Position numbers and translations under genes: made by a program. Shown piece after piece: positions 1 to 10,118 of a DNA stretch of 64,000 bases (position 1 is the stretch's first letter; every line of letters starts with the position of its first letter). The notes beneath the pieces are model-generated. The model was not told the origin of the DNA, did not search any database, and saw only the letters and a program-made list of their open reading frames with translations. Location: positions 62,001 to 126,000 of the forward strand of contig NZ_JALDAY010000019.1 of the NCBI RefSeq assembly GCF_022698165.1, read 5' to 3'. Source of the stretch: Streptomyces cylindrosporus (GTDB lineage: Bacteria; Actinomycetota; Actinomycetes; Streptomycetales; Streptomycetaceae).

Positions 1-785
1 CGGCACAGGCGGGCGGCGAGCACGACGGGCTGGTTGCTGCCGCCGCCGGCCGCCAGGTACACCTGGTCGACGCCGTGGCCGTCGGTGAGTTCGGCGACGG
101 CGGTCTCCACGGCCGTGGACCCGGGGTCGCCGACGGCCGCGGCGCCCAGTCGCTCGGCGAGTTCGCAGCGCGCCGGGTCGGGGTCGGCGCCGACGACGCG
201 GACCCCGGCGGCGGCCAGGAGCTGCACCACCAGCTGGCCGATCAGCCCGAGGCCGATGACCAGCGCGACCTCGCCGAGCTGCGGCTCGCCCTGGCGGACG
301 CCCTGCATCGCGATCGACCCGACCGTGCCGAAGGCGGCGTGGCGCGGCGCGAGGCCGTCGGGCACCGGGGCGTAGAGGTTCTTCGGCACCCAGTTCAGCT
401 CGGCGTGCAGGGCGTGCTCGTTGCCCGCGCAGGCCACGAGGTCGCCGACCTTCACGTCGTCGATCCCGGCGCCGACCTGCTCGACGATCCCGCACAGCGA
501 GTAGCCGAGCGGGGTGTAGGAGTCGAGCTTGCCCATCACCTTGCGGTAGGTGGCGGGCACCCCGTTGGTGGCCACGCTCTGCATGACCTTGGCCACCTGG
601 TCGGGGCGGGAACGGGCCTTGCCCAGCATCGACATGCCGGCCTCGGACACCTTCATCATCTCGGTGCCGGTGGAGATCAGCGAGAAGGCGCTGCGCACCA
701 GCACCCCGCCCGGCTTGCACCCCGGCACCGGCACGTCGAGCACCGCCAGCTCGCCGCTCTTGTAGTTCTGTACGACCTGTTTCAC
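1..785 (-). CDS. Bi-domain oxidoreductase, N-terminal zinc-type dehydrogenase part (cut by window edge)
   Basis: The first 261 codons of a medium-chain (zinc-type) dehydrogenase read from a GTG at 785 and run off the left edge. An AGGGGA element lies about 6 bases upstream of the GTG. The visible protein has the GroES-like catalytic domain (VVQNYKSGELAVLDVPVP at the start, GYSLCGIVEQVGAG near residue 100) followed by the Rossmann NAD-binding loop LVIGLGLIGQLVVQ. In Streptomyces polysaccharide clusters such a domain is usually fused to a C-terminal Gfo/Idh/MocA domain ('bi-domain oxidoreductase'). That half would lie outside the window, so the fusion is inferred. It follows asnB by 16 bp and is probably the next gene of the exopolysaccharide operon. 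The substrate is unknown; a sugar-modifying oxidation is likely from context. Confidence 0.85.
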   Translation of the reverse strand, partial: MKQVVQNYKSGELAVLDVPVPGCKPGGVLVRSAFSLISTGTEMMKVSEAGMSMLGKARSRPDQVAKVMQSVATNGVPATYRKVMGKLDSYTPLGYSLCGIVEQVGAGIDDVKVGDLVACAGNEHALHAELNWVPKNLYAPVPDGLAPRHAAFGTVGSIAMQGVRQGEPQLGEVALVIGLGLIGQLVVQLLAAAGVRVVGADPDPARCELAERLGAAAVGDPGSTAVETAVAELTDGHGVDQVYLAAGGGSNQPVVLAARLC

Positions 786-801
786 CGAAGTCCCCTGATT
801 T

Positions 802-2736
802 CTAAGCCGTTTGCCGAGTGCTCTGGCCGGACCCGGAGGTCGCGTCGCGATACCAGTACTCGAGGGTCAGCACATGCCACAGATGCTTGGAGAAGTCCTG
901 CTGCCCGGCGGCGTCCGCGGCGACCATCCGCGCCAGCGCGTCGCGCCGCAGGAACCCGGAGCGGACGAGCTCGCCGTCGTTGACGACCTCGCGCACCAGT
1001 GGTGCCAGGTCCCGGCTCATCCAGGCCCGCAGCGGGGCGCTGAACAGGCCCTTGGGCCGGTACACGATCTCCCGGGGCAGGATCGAGGTGGCCGCCTCCT
1101 TGAGGACCGCCTTGCCCTGCCGTCCGGCTATCTTGAGGTCGCCGGGCACCGCGAACGCGGCCTTGACCACCTCGACGTCCACGTACGGCACCCGTACCTC
1201 GGTCGACGCGGCCATGCTGGAGCGGTCCGTGTAGGTGAGGTTGAGGCCCGGCAGGAACATCCGGGCGTCGGCCAGGCACATGCGGTTGACGAAGTCGTCG
1301 AGCTCGTTGTCCTGGTAGACGTCCGCGTGCTCGGTCAGCACGTCGTCGACCGTCCCGGCCAGGTCGGGATCGACCAGGGCGAGCAGTTCGTCCTGGTCGT
1401 ACATGGTGTAGCTGCGCCGGAACGCGGTCTCCTCCGGCAGGTCGGCGAAGGAGAGGAACCGCTTGGCGAACCGCACCGACCTCAGGCCCCGGCGGGAGGT
1501 GGCCACCGGCAGCCGGTCCACCACCGCGGACGCCCCGCGCCGCAGGGGCCGCGGGACGCGCTGGTAGCGCAGGGCGAGCAGGTTGGCCAGGTGCTTGCGG
1601 TAGCCGGCGAACAGCTCGTCGGCGCCCATCCCGGAGAGCATCACCTTGACCCCGGCCTCCCGGGCGGCCGTGCAGATCAGGAAGGTGTTGATGGCGGCGG
1701 GGTCACCGATCGGCTCGTCCAGGGAGTACGTCATCTGCGGCAGCAGGTCGAGCACGTTCGGGGCGATCTCGATCTCGTGCAGGTCGACGCCGAACCGCTC
1801 GGCGACCTGCCGGGCGTAGCGCAGGTCGTCCGGCATCGCCTCGAACTTGGCGTCCTCGGCACGGAAACCGATCGTGTAGGCGGAGATCCCCGGCTGCTCG
1901 CGGGCCGCCAGCGCGGTCAGGTAGCTGGAGTCCAGGCCGCCGGAGAGGAAGGTCGCCACGGGTACGTCGGCGAGCAGGTGGCTGCGGGTCGACTCCTCGA
2001 CGACGGCGGCGATGTCCGGCAGTTCGCCGCCGCGGGCCCGCTCCCGGCCCTCGGCGGCGACGTCCTTCAGGTTCCAGAACCGGCCGCGCTCCACCCGGCC
2101 GTCGGGCCGGCAGCGCAGCCAGCTGCCCGGCGGCAGCTTCTCCGCCTCGCGCAGCGCGCACCGCGAGTCCGGCACCCAGTAGTAGAGGAGCGAGGCCACC
2201 AGCGCCGCGTGGTCCACCTCCAGCCTGCCGCCGGTCGCGAGGGCGAGGGCCTTCAGCTCGGAGGCGAACACCAGGCCCTCGCCACGCCGCAGCAGGAACA
2301 GCGGCTTGATGCCCAACTGGTCGCGGACCAGCACCAGTTCACCGGTGCACTCGTCGAAGACGCCGAACGCGAACATGCCGCGCAGCCGGGGCAGGCAGTC
2401 CGTGCCCCAGCGCCGCCAGGCCTCCAGCAGCACCTCCGTGTCGGAGGTGCCGCGGAAGCGCACCCCGGCGGCCTCCAACTCGGCCCGCAGCTCGGGCGCG
2501 TTGTACAGCTCGCCGTTGTACGTCAGGGCGAGTCCGTCCTTGACCATCGGCTGGGCGCCGGTCTCGGACAGGTCGATGATGGACAGCCGGCGGTGCCCGA
2601 GCTGTACTTCACCGTCACCGACGGGGTGGCCGTAGCGGCCCGCCCCGTCGGGGCCGCGGTGGGCGAGGGATTCGGTGAGCCGGTCGGTGACGAGCTTGCC
2701 GTCCGGCCATCGGTACGTTCCCGCGATGCCACACAT
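802..2736 (-). CDS. asnB: Asparagine synthase (glutamine-hydrolysing)-type amidotransferase
   Basis: This 644-residue protein has the class II glutamine amidotransferase start MCGIAG, so Cys2 is the nucleophile once Met1 is removed. The N-terminal glutaminase domain (about 1-210) is followed by an ATP-pyrophosphatase synthetase domain with the loop SGGLDSSYL. Biochemically it should transfer ammonia from glutamine to an AMP-activated carboxylate. Free asparagine is the textbook product. Here the gene sits inside an exopolysaccharide operon, 3 bp after a Wzz-like gene and close to a gene making a nucleotide-uronic acid, so amidation of a uronic acid is an alternative role. Related AsnB-like proteins in O-antigen clusters (for example WbpS) are assigned that function. 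The family is certain; the acceptor is inference. Confidence 0.9.
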   Translation of the reverse strand: MCGIAGTYRWPDGKLVTDRLTESLAHRGPDGAGRYGHPVGDGEVQLGHRRLSIIDLSETGAQPMVKDGLALTYNGELYNAPELRAELEAAGVRFRGTSDTEVLLEAWRRWGTDCLPRLRGMFAFGVFDECTGELVLVRDQLGIKPLFLLRRGEGLVFASELKALALATGGRLEVDHAALVASLLYYWVPDSRCALREAEKLPPGSWLRCRPDGRVERGRFWNLKDVAAEGRERARGGELPDIAAVVEESTRSHLLADVPVATFLSGGLDSSYLTALAAREQPGISAYTIGFRAEDAKFEAMPDDLRYARQVAERFGVDLHEIEIAPNVLDLLPQMTYSLDEPIGDPAAINTFLICTAAREAGVKVMLSGMGADELFAGYRKHLANLLALRYQRVPRPLRRGASAVVDRLPVATSRRGLRSVRFAKRFLSFADLPEETAFRRSYTMYDQDELLALVDPDLAGTVDDVLTEHADVYQDNELDDFVNRMCLADARMFLPGLNLTYTDRSSMAASTEVRVPYVDVEVVKAAFAVPGDLKIAGRQGKAVLKEAATSILPREIVYRPKGLFSAPLRAWMSRDLAPLVREVVNDGELVRSGFLRRDALARMVAADAAGQQDFSKHLWHVLTLEYWYRDATSGSGQSTRQTA

Positions 2737-2739
2737 GTC

Positions 2740-4260
2740 CTACCGCACCTCCTGGTCGCTGTCCGGGATTCGTGCGGCCCACATCGGCATTCGCTCCGAC
2801 TTCGCCTGGCCCGTCCCGTTCTGCCGGGCCGTCCGCTCGCTGTGTCCCCGCAGCGCGATGTGCAGCCCGTCCCACAGGGTGCCGTCGGTGCGGTCCCGCG
2901 GATCGGGGTCGATCAGTACCACGCCGACCACCGTGATGTGCTGGTCCGCGAGCTGCCGCGCCACGGTGTGCAGCCAGGCGGCGCTGCCGTGCCCGGCTCG
3001 CACGACGAGCACGGTCTGGGTGCCCAGGTACCGGAGGTCCGTCCACGCGGTGCCGGGGGCGACCGAGCCGACGCCGATCAGGCGCCCCTGGTCCGGCACG
3101 TTCGCGGCCTGTTCACCGCTGACGACGGTGGGGTCCCCGGGCTTCTGGCCGCGGCCGGAGAGCTGCCCGCCGGGCAGGCCGTCGACGACGGTCACCGGCC
3201 CGTCGGCCGCCAGTGCCCTGGCGACGTTCAGGGCGATCGCGCCGGTGCTGCGCGCACAGCCCAGTTCCAGCAGCGACAGCGGTTCCGCGGAGCCGCGGGC
3301 GGTGCGGGCCAGGGACGTGGTGAGCCGTTCGCGTGCCAGCCGGGTCCGGCGGCGCTGCCAGGACCGGCCCGAGCGGCGGGGCAGTTCCGCGATGACCGAG
3401 GCGCCGAGGTTCGCCGCGATGTCCCGGCGCAGTACGGGGCGGTCCGCGACGACCACGCCGACGGCGGCCAGCGCGAGCCCGAGGAAGAGGCCGAGGACCA
3501 TCCCGATCGCGGCGTCGGTGGCGGCGGCCTTGGGCAGGGAGTGCCGTACCGCGCTCGGGGCGTCCACGATCTGCGTGCCGGCGATGACCTGGGGAGTGCC
3601 GGTGCGGGCGTCGGCGGCGCGCTGGTCGAAGTCGGAGATGCGCGAGTTGAGTTCGGCCCGGCGGGCGTAGAGCGACTCGAGGCTCGCCGCCCCCGTGGTG
3701 TCGCCGGCCGTGGACCGGTCGCTGATCTGCTTGTTGACCGCGGCGAGTTCGTCCCGGGTGCGGTTGCGCTGGTCGATCAGGGCCTTGGACTCGGCCTGCG
3801 CGATCGCCTTCATCCGCTGCACGTGGTCAGCGACGAACGCGTCGGCCAGCGCCTTGGCCCGGGCCACCGCCTGGGCGTCGGTGTCGCCGGTCACGTCGAT
3901 CTGCAGCAGGTTGTTGGTCAGGCCGGTGCCGCGGTAGTCCTTCATGAAGTCCCCAGGCTTTTCCGGGGACTTGAGGGCCTTCAGGGCCGCGTCGGCGATC
4001 CGCGTGGTCTGCAGCAGCGCGACGTCGGTGCGGATCAGTGTTCCGGTGTCGTTCGGCTGGTCCTCCGCGTGGGTGACCAGCACCTTGGTCATCGCGCTCG
4101 GCGGCGGTGGCATCAGGACCGCCACGGCCGCGCCGGCCAGGAAGCCCAGCAGCGCCATGGTGCACCACAGGCGGCGGCGTCTGCGCACCGCCACGACCAG
4201 CGCCTGCAGGTCCAGGAGCGGAGTGGCCGTCGATTCCGGTGAAGTCGTGTTCGTGCTCAC
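2740..4260 (-). CDS. Wzz-like chain-length protein with degenerate BY-kinase-like C-terminal domain
   Basis: The gene starts at GTG 4260 (VSTNTTSPES) and overlaps the stop of the previous gene in a GTGA motif, so translation is probably coupled. The 506-residue protein has a membrane segment at about 31-50, an extracytoplasmic Wzz-type region with a helical stretch around 130-220, and a second membrane segment at about 250-272. The cytoplasmic tail (about 280-506) looks like a CpsD/BY-kinase fold. Its expected P-loop reads GCARSTGAIALN, with no Lys-Ser/Thr pair, and there is no C-terminal tyrosine cluster, so kinase activity is unlikely. The likely role is control of polymer length or export together with the neighbouring Wzz protein. 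Reading farther upstream in this frame gives only a shadow of the previous gene. Confidence 0.8.
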   Translation of the reverse strand: MSTNTTSPESTATPLLDLQALVVAVRRRRRLWCTMALLGFLAGAAVAVLMPPPPSAMTKVLVTHAEDQPNDTGTLIRTDVALLQTTRIADAALKALKSPEKPGDFMKDYRGTGLTNNLLQIDVTGDTDAQAVARAKALADAFVADHVQRMKAIAQAESKALIDQRNRTRDELAAVNKQISDRSTAGDTTGAASLESLYARRAELNSRISDFDQRAADARTGTPQVIAGTQIVDAPSAVRHSLPKAAATDAAIGMVLGLFLGLALAAVGVVVADRPVLRRDIAANLGASVIAELPRRSGRSWQRRRTRLARERLTTSLARTARGSAEPLSLLELGCARSTGAIALNVARALAADGPVTVVDGLPGGQLSGRGQKPGDPTVVSGEQAANVPDQGRLIGVGSVAPGTAWTDLRYLGTQTVLVVRAGHGSAAWLHTVARQLADQHITVVGVVLIDPDPRDRTDGTLWDGLHIALRGHSERTARQNGTGQAKSERMPMWAARIPDSDQEVR

Positions 4261-5627
4261 GCCGAGCCTCCCGTCGCGCGGCCGGGAACGGCGAACGTCA
4301 GAGTGGCGTCGTCCGGCAGCTCGGCGGCGGGACGCGTGGGACGGGCCTGGACGGTCCCGGCGACGACGACGCCGAGGACCTCGTGCCTGCCGTCCGCGCA
4401 CGCCTCGGCGATGCCGGCGAGTTCCTCCGCGGTCCAGCTGCCCGCGCTGAGCACCACCAGGGCACCGGCCTCGGTCTCGCGGTCCGGCACCGTCGGCCGC
4501 TCCACCGACACCTCCACCACCCGCAGCAGCGGATCGGCCTTGGCCTCGGTGACGAGCAGCCCCGCGGCCCGGCGGGCGATCTCGTCGCCGTCCGGTACGA
4601 CGACCAGCAGCCGCCGGGGAGCCGGCAGCTGTTCCCTCAGGCGGGCGCACACCCGCCGGTAGCGCAGCCGTCGGCCGGCCTCGTCGCCGGACTTCAGCGG
4701 GGCCGGTACGTCCCAGCGGACGTCCATGCCGAGCAGCCGGCGGACCCGGGCCGCCCGGCCCGCGCCCTGCGGCCGGAGCGCGGGCCATTCACCGGCCACG
4801 TCGACGGTGCCCAGCGACGCCGCGCCCAGGGCGGCCGCGATCTCGGGTTCGGTGCGCAGCCGGCGGTTCATCCGCGCGGCGACGAGATGCCCGATGACCG
4901 TGAGCAGGAAGAACAGCACCGCCCCGCCGGCGACGAGCTGAGTCCTCGTCGGCGGCGCCTCGCCGGTCGGCCGGGGAGCCGCGCCCATGACGACCATGCC
5001 CGCCTTGCTGGTCGACGGGTCGGCCTCTTCCAGCTTCTTCATGGCCGCCTCCAGCGAGGTGCGCAGGTTCTCGAGCGCCGTGCGGGACTGCACGCTCTCC
5101 ACGGTCTGTCCCGGGTCGGCCGCCTTGGCCAGGTCGGAGATGCGGCGGTTGGTCTCCGCGACCTGCTTGCGCAGCGCCTCGGTCTGCGCGGCCACGCCGG
5201 CGTCGGCACTGCTGCCCGCGACCTCCCCGGCGAACTGCACGAACTCCTGCGCCACCCCGTCGGCGAGCCGCTGCGCGCGCTCCGGGGTGTCGGCCGTACC
5301 CGAGATCGTGATGATGTTCCCGTCGGCGGCCGAGGCGCTGACGTGGCTCCGCAGTTCGGTGCGGCTGACGTCGGTCCAGTGGATGGCGTCGGCCGCGCGG
5401 TCGACGACGGTCAGACTGGTGGCGATGTCGACCTGGGTGAGCAGCTCCCGCTCCTCCCACACCCCGGGCAGCAGTACCGGTGCCTGCGCGGTGTACCGCG
5501 GCGGGAACACCAGCACCGAGGCGCCGTATCCGACGAGTGCGCCCAAGACGGCGAGGGCGGCGAGGAGCCGCCACCGCCGACGGAGTATCCGCCCGATCGT
5601 GACCAGGCGGATGGTGTCTTCGTTCAA
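4257..5627 (-). CDS. Wzz-like polysaccharide chain-length/export protein
   Basis: This 456-residue protein begins MNEDTIRLVTIGRILRRRW, with a membrane helix at about 18-41, then the PPRYTAQAPVLLP-type periplasmic start typical of Wzz family proteins. A helical region (about 130-215) and a second membrane segment (about 230-250, LVAGGAVLFFLLTVIGHLVA) follow, then a cytoplasmic tail. The tail has alternating beta/alpha character but I see no Walker A motif. It overlaps both neighbours by 4 bases (5624-5627 and 4257-4260), which places it firmly in the operon. It presumably forms the periplasmic chain-length or export assembly together with the next gene, a second Wzz-like protein. Two such proteins in tandem in actinobacterial exopolysaccharide loci suggests a hetero-oligomer. 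Confidence 0.8.
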   Translation of the reverse strand: MNEDTIRLVTIGRILRRRWRLLAALAVLGALVGYGASVLVFPPRYTAQAPVLLPGVWEERELLTQVDIATSLTVVDRAADAIHWTDVSRTELRSHVSASAADGNIITISGTADTPERAQRLADGVAQEFVQFAGEVAGSSADAGVAAQTEALRKQVAETNRRISDLAKAADPGQTVESVQSRTALENLRTSLEAAMKKLEEADPSTSKAGMVVMGAAPRPTGEAPPTRTQLVAGGAVLFFLLTVIGHLVAARMNRRLRTEPEIAAALGAASLGTVDVAGEWPALRPQGAGRAARVRRLLGMDVRWDVPAPLKSGDEAGRRLRYRRVCARLREQLPAPRRLLVVVPDGDEIARRAAGLLVTEAKADPLLRVVEVSVERPTVPDRETEAGALVVLSAGSWTAEELAGIAEACADGRHEVLGVVVAGTVQARPTRPAAELPDDATLTFAVPGRATGGSA

Positions 5628-6881
5628 CTGCGCTGCCTCTTCTTCCTTGTGCGCACCGCGCCGCCCGCGCGGACCGCGTCGCGGTCCCGGCAGGCGGCGG
5701 CGTAGGCGGCGAGCAGCGATGCCTGGGAGTTGCTCCAGGAAAGCTGCCCGCCGATTCGCTCCTGGCCGATCTTGCCCATGCGGGCCCGCTTGTCGGGGTC
5801 GTCCAGCAACGCCGTGATGAGCTCGGCGAAGTGGGCCTCGTCGTTGGCGGGAGCGTAGACGGCGGCGTCACCGGCGGAGACGCGCGCCTCCTTCAGGTCG
5901 AAGGAGACGATGGGCCGGCCCATCGCCATGTACTCCAGGACCTTGTTCATGGTCGACACGTCGTTGAGCGGGTTGCGCGGGTCCGGGGAGAGGCACACGT
6001 CCGCGGTGGACAGGTACCGCACCAGGTCGGCGTCCGGAATGCGCCCGGTGAACTGCACCTGGTCGTCGAGGCCGAGCTCGCGGGACAGCTCCACCATCGC
6101 GTCGAAGGCGTCGCCGGAGCCCACGAACACCGCGTGCCAGTCGGTCCGCCCGAACTCGTCGCGCAGCTTCGCCAGGGCGCGCAGGGCGTAGTCGACGCCG
6201 TCCTGCGGGCCCATGACGCCGAGGTAGCACAGCAGATGGGGCTTGCCGCGCTTCAACTCCGGCTCGGCCGGCACCGGTTGGAACCGCTCGACCTGGGGTG
6301 CGCTGCGCACCACGTAGACGTCCTCGGGCCGCTTGCCGCCGCGGCTCACCGCGACGTCCCGGTAGCTCTCGTTCGTGGCGAGCACGATGTCCGCGGCCCG
6401 GTAGGTGCGCCGTTCCAGCGCGCACACGGCGCGGTAGAGCAGGTCCTTGCCGCGGCCGAAGCGGGAGAGGTACAGCTCGGGCACCAGGTCGTGCTGGTCG
6501 AAGACGAACCGTGCGCCGCGCCGCCTGAGCCGACGGGCCGCCAGGAACAGCAGGTCGGGCGGGTTGCAGGCGTGGACCACGTGAACCGGGCCGACCTTGC
6601 GGGCCAGCCGGGCGGTGTGCCACAGGGCCGAGCCGTACTCCTGCAGGTAGCCGGCCGGTCCTCCGGTGGCCGCGCGCAGCGGATAGCGGTGGATGCGCAC
6701 CCCGTCGATCAGCGCCTCCGGCTCGGTGTCCCGCTTCTCTCCGCGGGGGCAGATGACGTGCACCTCCCAGCCCGCGTCGCGCAGTGTCGTGCACTCCTGC
6801 CACACCCGCCGGTCGAACGGCACCGACAGGTTCTCCACCAGGATCAGCGCGCGCCGGCCCGAGCCGTCGCCGCTGACTTCG

Positions 6882-6892
<11 letters not shown>
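5624..6892 (-). CDS. Family 4 glycosyltransferase
   Basis: The 422-residue protein has a GT-B layout. The N-terminal acceptor half begins RRALILVENLSVPFDRRVWQ, and the C-terminal donor half carries GSGDAFDAMVELSRELGL, VQFTGRIPDADLVRYLSTAD and SPDPRNPLNDVSTMNKVLEYMA, a GT4-type donor-binding E-x7-E-like region. The start is a TTG at 6892, because no ATG or GTG is in frame nearer the upstream gene. It overlaps the dehydrogenase gene by 11 bases, so translational coupling is likely. A later GTG within ILVENL would remove the first strand, so it is unlikely. The enzyme should add one sugar of the repeat unit on the cytoplasmic face. Donor and linkage cannot be read from sequence. Confidence 0.85.
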
Positions 6893-8198
<1,306 letters not shown>

Positions 8199-8217
8199 GA
8201 CCCGTCCCTCCCCCCAC

Positions 8218-8271
8218 GCAGGCCCCTGCGGCCTGTGGTCCCCCCTTGCAGGCCCTGCCGGCCTGCGGTCC
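8218..8271. repeat. Two tandem 17-nt hairpins at 30-nt period
   Basis: Two near-identical 24-base units (8218-8241 and 8248-8271) lie between the sugar transferase stop and the dehydrogenase start. Each contains a perfect 6-bp stem CAGGCC/GGCCTG with a 5-base loop (8219-8235 and 8249-8265). They would fold in the operon mRNA or act on DNA as tandem dyads. No U-tract follows, so they are poor candidates for an intrinsic terminator. An mRNA-processing or stability element is possible. Confidence 0.7.
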
Positions 8272-8278
8272 GCGCGCA

Positions 8279-9751
8279 TCAGTAGGCCCCCTGGCCGTAG
8301 AGCACCGCACGCAGCGTCTTCCACAAGATCACCGTGTCCAGGGCGAGCGACCAGTCCTCCACGTACCGCAGGTCGAGGCGGACGGCCTCCTCCCACGGCA
8401 GGTCGCTGCGTCCGCTGATCTGCCACAGGCCGGTGAGGCCGGGCTTGACCAGCAGCCGCCGCCGGATGTCCGGGCCGTACTCGGCGGACTCCTCCGGCAG
8501 CGGGGGCCGCGGACCGACGAGCGACATCGATCCGGTGAGTACGTTGAAGAGCTGCGGGAGTTCGTCGATCGAGTACCGGCGCAGCACTGTCCCCACCCGG
8601 GTCACCCGCGGGTCCCGGCGCATCTTGAACAGCAGCCCCGCGCCCTCGTTGCGGTCGGCCAGTTCGGCTCGTGCCCGGTCGGCGCCGGCGACCATGGTGC
8701 GGAACTTGAGGATGGTGAACTCGCGGCCGTCCTTGCCGACTCGGCGCTGGCGGTAGAACGCGCCGCCCCGGCTGTCCAGCACCACGAGGAGCCCGACGCA
8801 CACCATCAGCGGTGCGAACAGCAGCAGGAGGATGGCGGAGCCCAGCCGGTCGACGACCGCCTTGATGGCCCGGCGGCCGCCGGTGAAGGTCGGCATGCTG
8901 ACCCGCAGCAGCGGTATCCCGAGGACGGCGTCGACGTGCAGTCGCGGGCCGGCCACTTCCATCAGCACGGGGGCGACGACCATCTCGGCGTCGCTGCCTT
9001 CGAGGTTCCAGGCCAGCCGCTGCAATCGCTCCGGTGTCCAGTGCGGGTCCGGGGTGACCGCGACGACGCGGTATCCGTCGTGCTCGACGTACTTGGCGAC
9101 ATCCTCCAGCCGGCCGACGACCGGTACTCCGTCGAGTTCGTCGCCCTCGATCCCGTCGGTCGTGCACACCCCGTCCACCCGCCAGCCGAGGTGGGGGAAT
9201 TTGCGGGTGCGGCTTATCAAGTCCCGTACGGTGTCCGGGCTTCCGGCGGCGAGCACCGGTCTCAGGCACCGCCCTTCGTTCCGCCGCTTGTGCAGCGAGA
9301 GGCGGAGCACGTACCGGGCGGTCATGGTGACGAGCGCGATCGCGGGGATCGCGACGAATATCCAGAGCTTGATGTTGCGCGAGGTGAGGGCGATCCCGCC
9401 GAGCGCGAGCACGACGGTCGCCGTGAACAGTGAGCGTCCGAGCCTGCGGAACTCCTCCGCGCCCTGACCGAGCACGGCGGGAGCCCACGACCGGCTCACC
9501 GCGAGCGACCCCAGCACCAGCAGCTCGGTGCCGAAGGCCAGAATGCCCCACTTCTCATGCCAGTTGGCCGCGTCCCGGGCCCCGAAGAACTCACCTATCG
9601 CCGCCACCACGATGGCGGTGACCACGGTGTCGGTGGTCATGACGGTACGTCTGTACCGCTGCTCCCAACCGCTCGCGGGCCGGCTGATCGCCTCGTCCGC
9701 CAGACGTCTGTGCGCCGACGAAAACGGGTCGACTAGTCCCCCCTGCGCCAC
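8279..9751 (-). CDS. Exopolysaccharide initiating sugar transferase (polyprenyl glycosylphosphotransferase)
   Basis: This 490-residue membrane protein transfers a sugar-1-phosphate to undecaprenyl phosphate, the first step of repeat-unit assembly. It has about four N-terminal membrane segments (between residues 38 and 150), a Rossmann-like CoA-binding-fold domain (about 165-285), a further membrane segment (LGSAILLLLFAPLMVCVGLLVV), then the catalytic domain. The catalytic domain carries FTILKFRTM, IDELPQLFNVLTGSMSLVGPRP and LRYVEDWSLALDT, the family signatures. The start is GTG 9751, preceded by a run of G residues as a Shine-Dalgarno site. It appears to be the first gene of the minus-strand operon, reading out of the 0.7-kb control region. 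Confidence 0.92.
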   Translation of the reverse strand: MAQGGLVDPFSSAHRRLADEAISRPASGWEQRYRRTVMTTDTVVTAIVVAAIGEFFGARDAANWHEKWGILAFGTELLVLGSLAVSRSWAPAVLGQGAEEFRRLGRSLFTATVVLALGGIALTSRNIKLWIFVAIPAIALVTMTARYVLRLSLHKRRNEGRCLRPVLAAGSPDTVRDLISRTRKFPHLGWRVDGVCTTDGIEGDELDGVPVVGRLEDVAKYVEHDGYRVVAVTPDPHWTPERLQRLAWNLEGSDAEMVVAPVLMEVAGPRLHVDAVLGIPLLRVSMPTFTGGRRAIKAVVDRLGSAILLLLFAPLMVCVGLLVVLDSRGGAFYRQRRVGKDGREFTILKFRTMVAGADRARAELADRNEGAGLLFKMRRDPRVTRVGTVLRRYSIDELPQLFNVLTGSMSLVGPRPPLPEESAEYGPDIRRRLLVKPGLTGLWQISGRSDLPWEEAVRLDLRYVEDWSLALDTVILWKTLRAVLYGQGAY

Positions 9752-9807
9752 AGAACCCCCCCGGTTCCCAGTGGTACGACGTGCTCGCCCAACACTGTCC
9801 CTCCCCC

Positions 9808-9827
9808 CGGGAGGCCCCCGCCTCCCG
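9808..9827. repeat. Perfect 8-bp hairpin in exopolysaccharide leader
   Basis: CGGGAGGC and GCCTCCCG are separated by CCCC. In the minus-strand leader RNA this would form a very stable stem with a four-base loop about 57 bases before the first start codon. It lacks a following U-tract, so it could impede ribosomes or stabilise the 5' end rather than terminate transcription. Confidence 0.6.
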
Positions 9828-9981
9828 CATGCTTCCGCCCCTCGGGAGACCCCCCGCCCCCCGCGCCGCGCCGTTCCTCCCGGTGGGACACCCCCGCCCC
9901 ACCCCGTGCACGACTTCCCGGCTGCTTCAGGGCAGCCTCAACACCCGCCCTGGCGCAGCGAGTTCACATGTCCTGACGGAC

Positions 9982-9998
9982 TCTCGAGGTACTCGAGA
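9982..9998. promoter_or_regulatory. Perfect palindrome, candidate operator
   Basis: TCTCGAG-GTA-CTCGAGA is a perfect 7-bp dyad with a 3-bp spacer, about 230 bp upstream of the exopolysaccharide operon. It has the size of a dimeric repressor site. No adjacent regulator gene explains it, so the protein that binds it is unknown. Confidence 0.45.
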
Positions 9999-10101
9999 AT
10001 CCCTTGGAACCCCCCATGCTCCGCGCAACGCCGGAGCAATAGATCACCATTTGTCGCCTCGTGTCCCACCATGCGAAGCAAGGTCAATCTAGACCATCGA
10101 G

Positions 10102-10118
10102 CCCCTCCTGAAGAGGGG
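10102..10118. repeat. Hairpin CCCCTC/GAGGGG
   Basis: A 6-bp perfect stem with the loop CTGAA lies in the middle of the intergenic region. It may be an operator or an upstream boundary between the divergent transcription units. There is no T-tract to support a terminator. Confidence 0.4.

Noticed and set aside
811..4242. 1143-codon open frame on the plus strand opposite asnB and the Wzz-like gene
   Set aside because: It is antisense to two genes with clear family motifs, is rich in Arg/Gly/Gln/His and lacks any domain. It is a high-G+C shadow frame.
4789..5871. 360-codon minus-strand frame across the Wzz/glycosyltransferase junction
   Set aside because: It is out of frame with both well-supported genes and consists of Arg/Ala/Gly/Pro runs.
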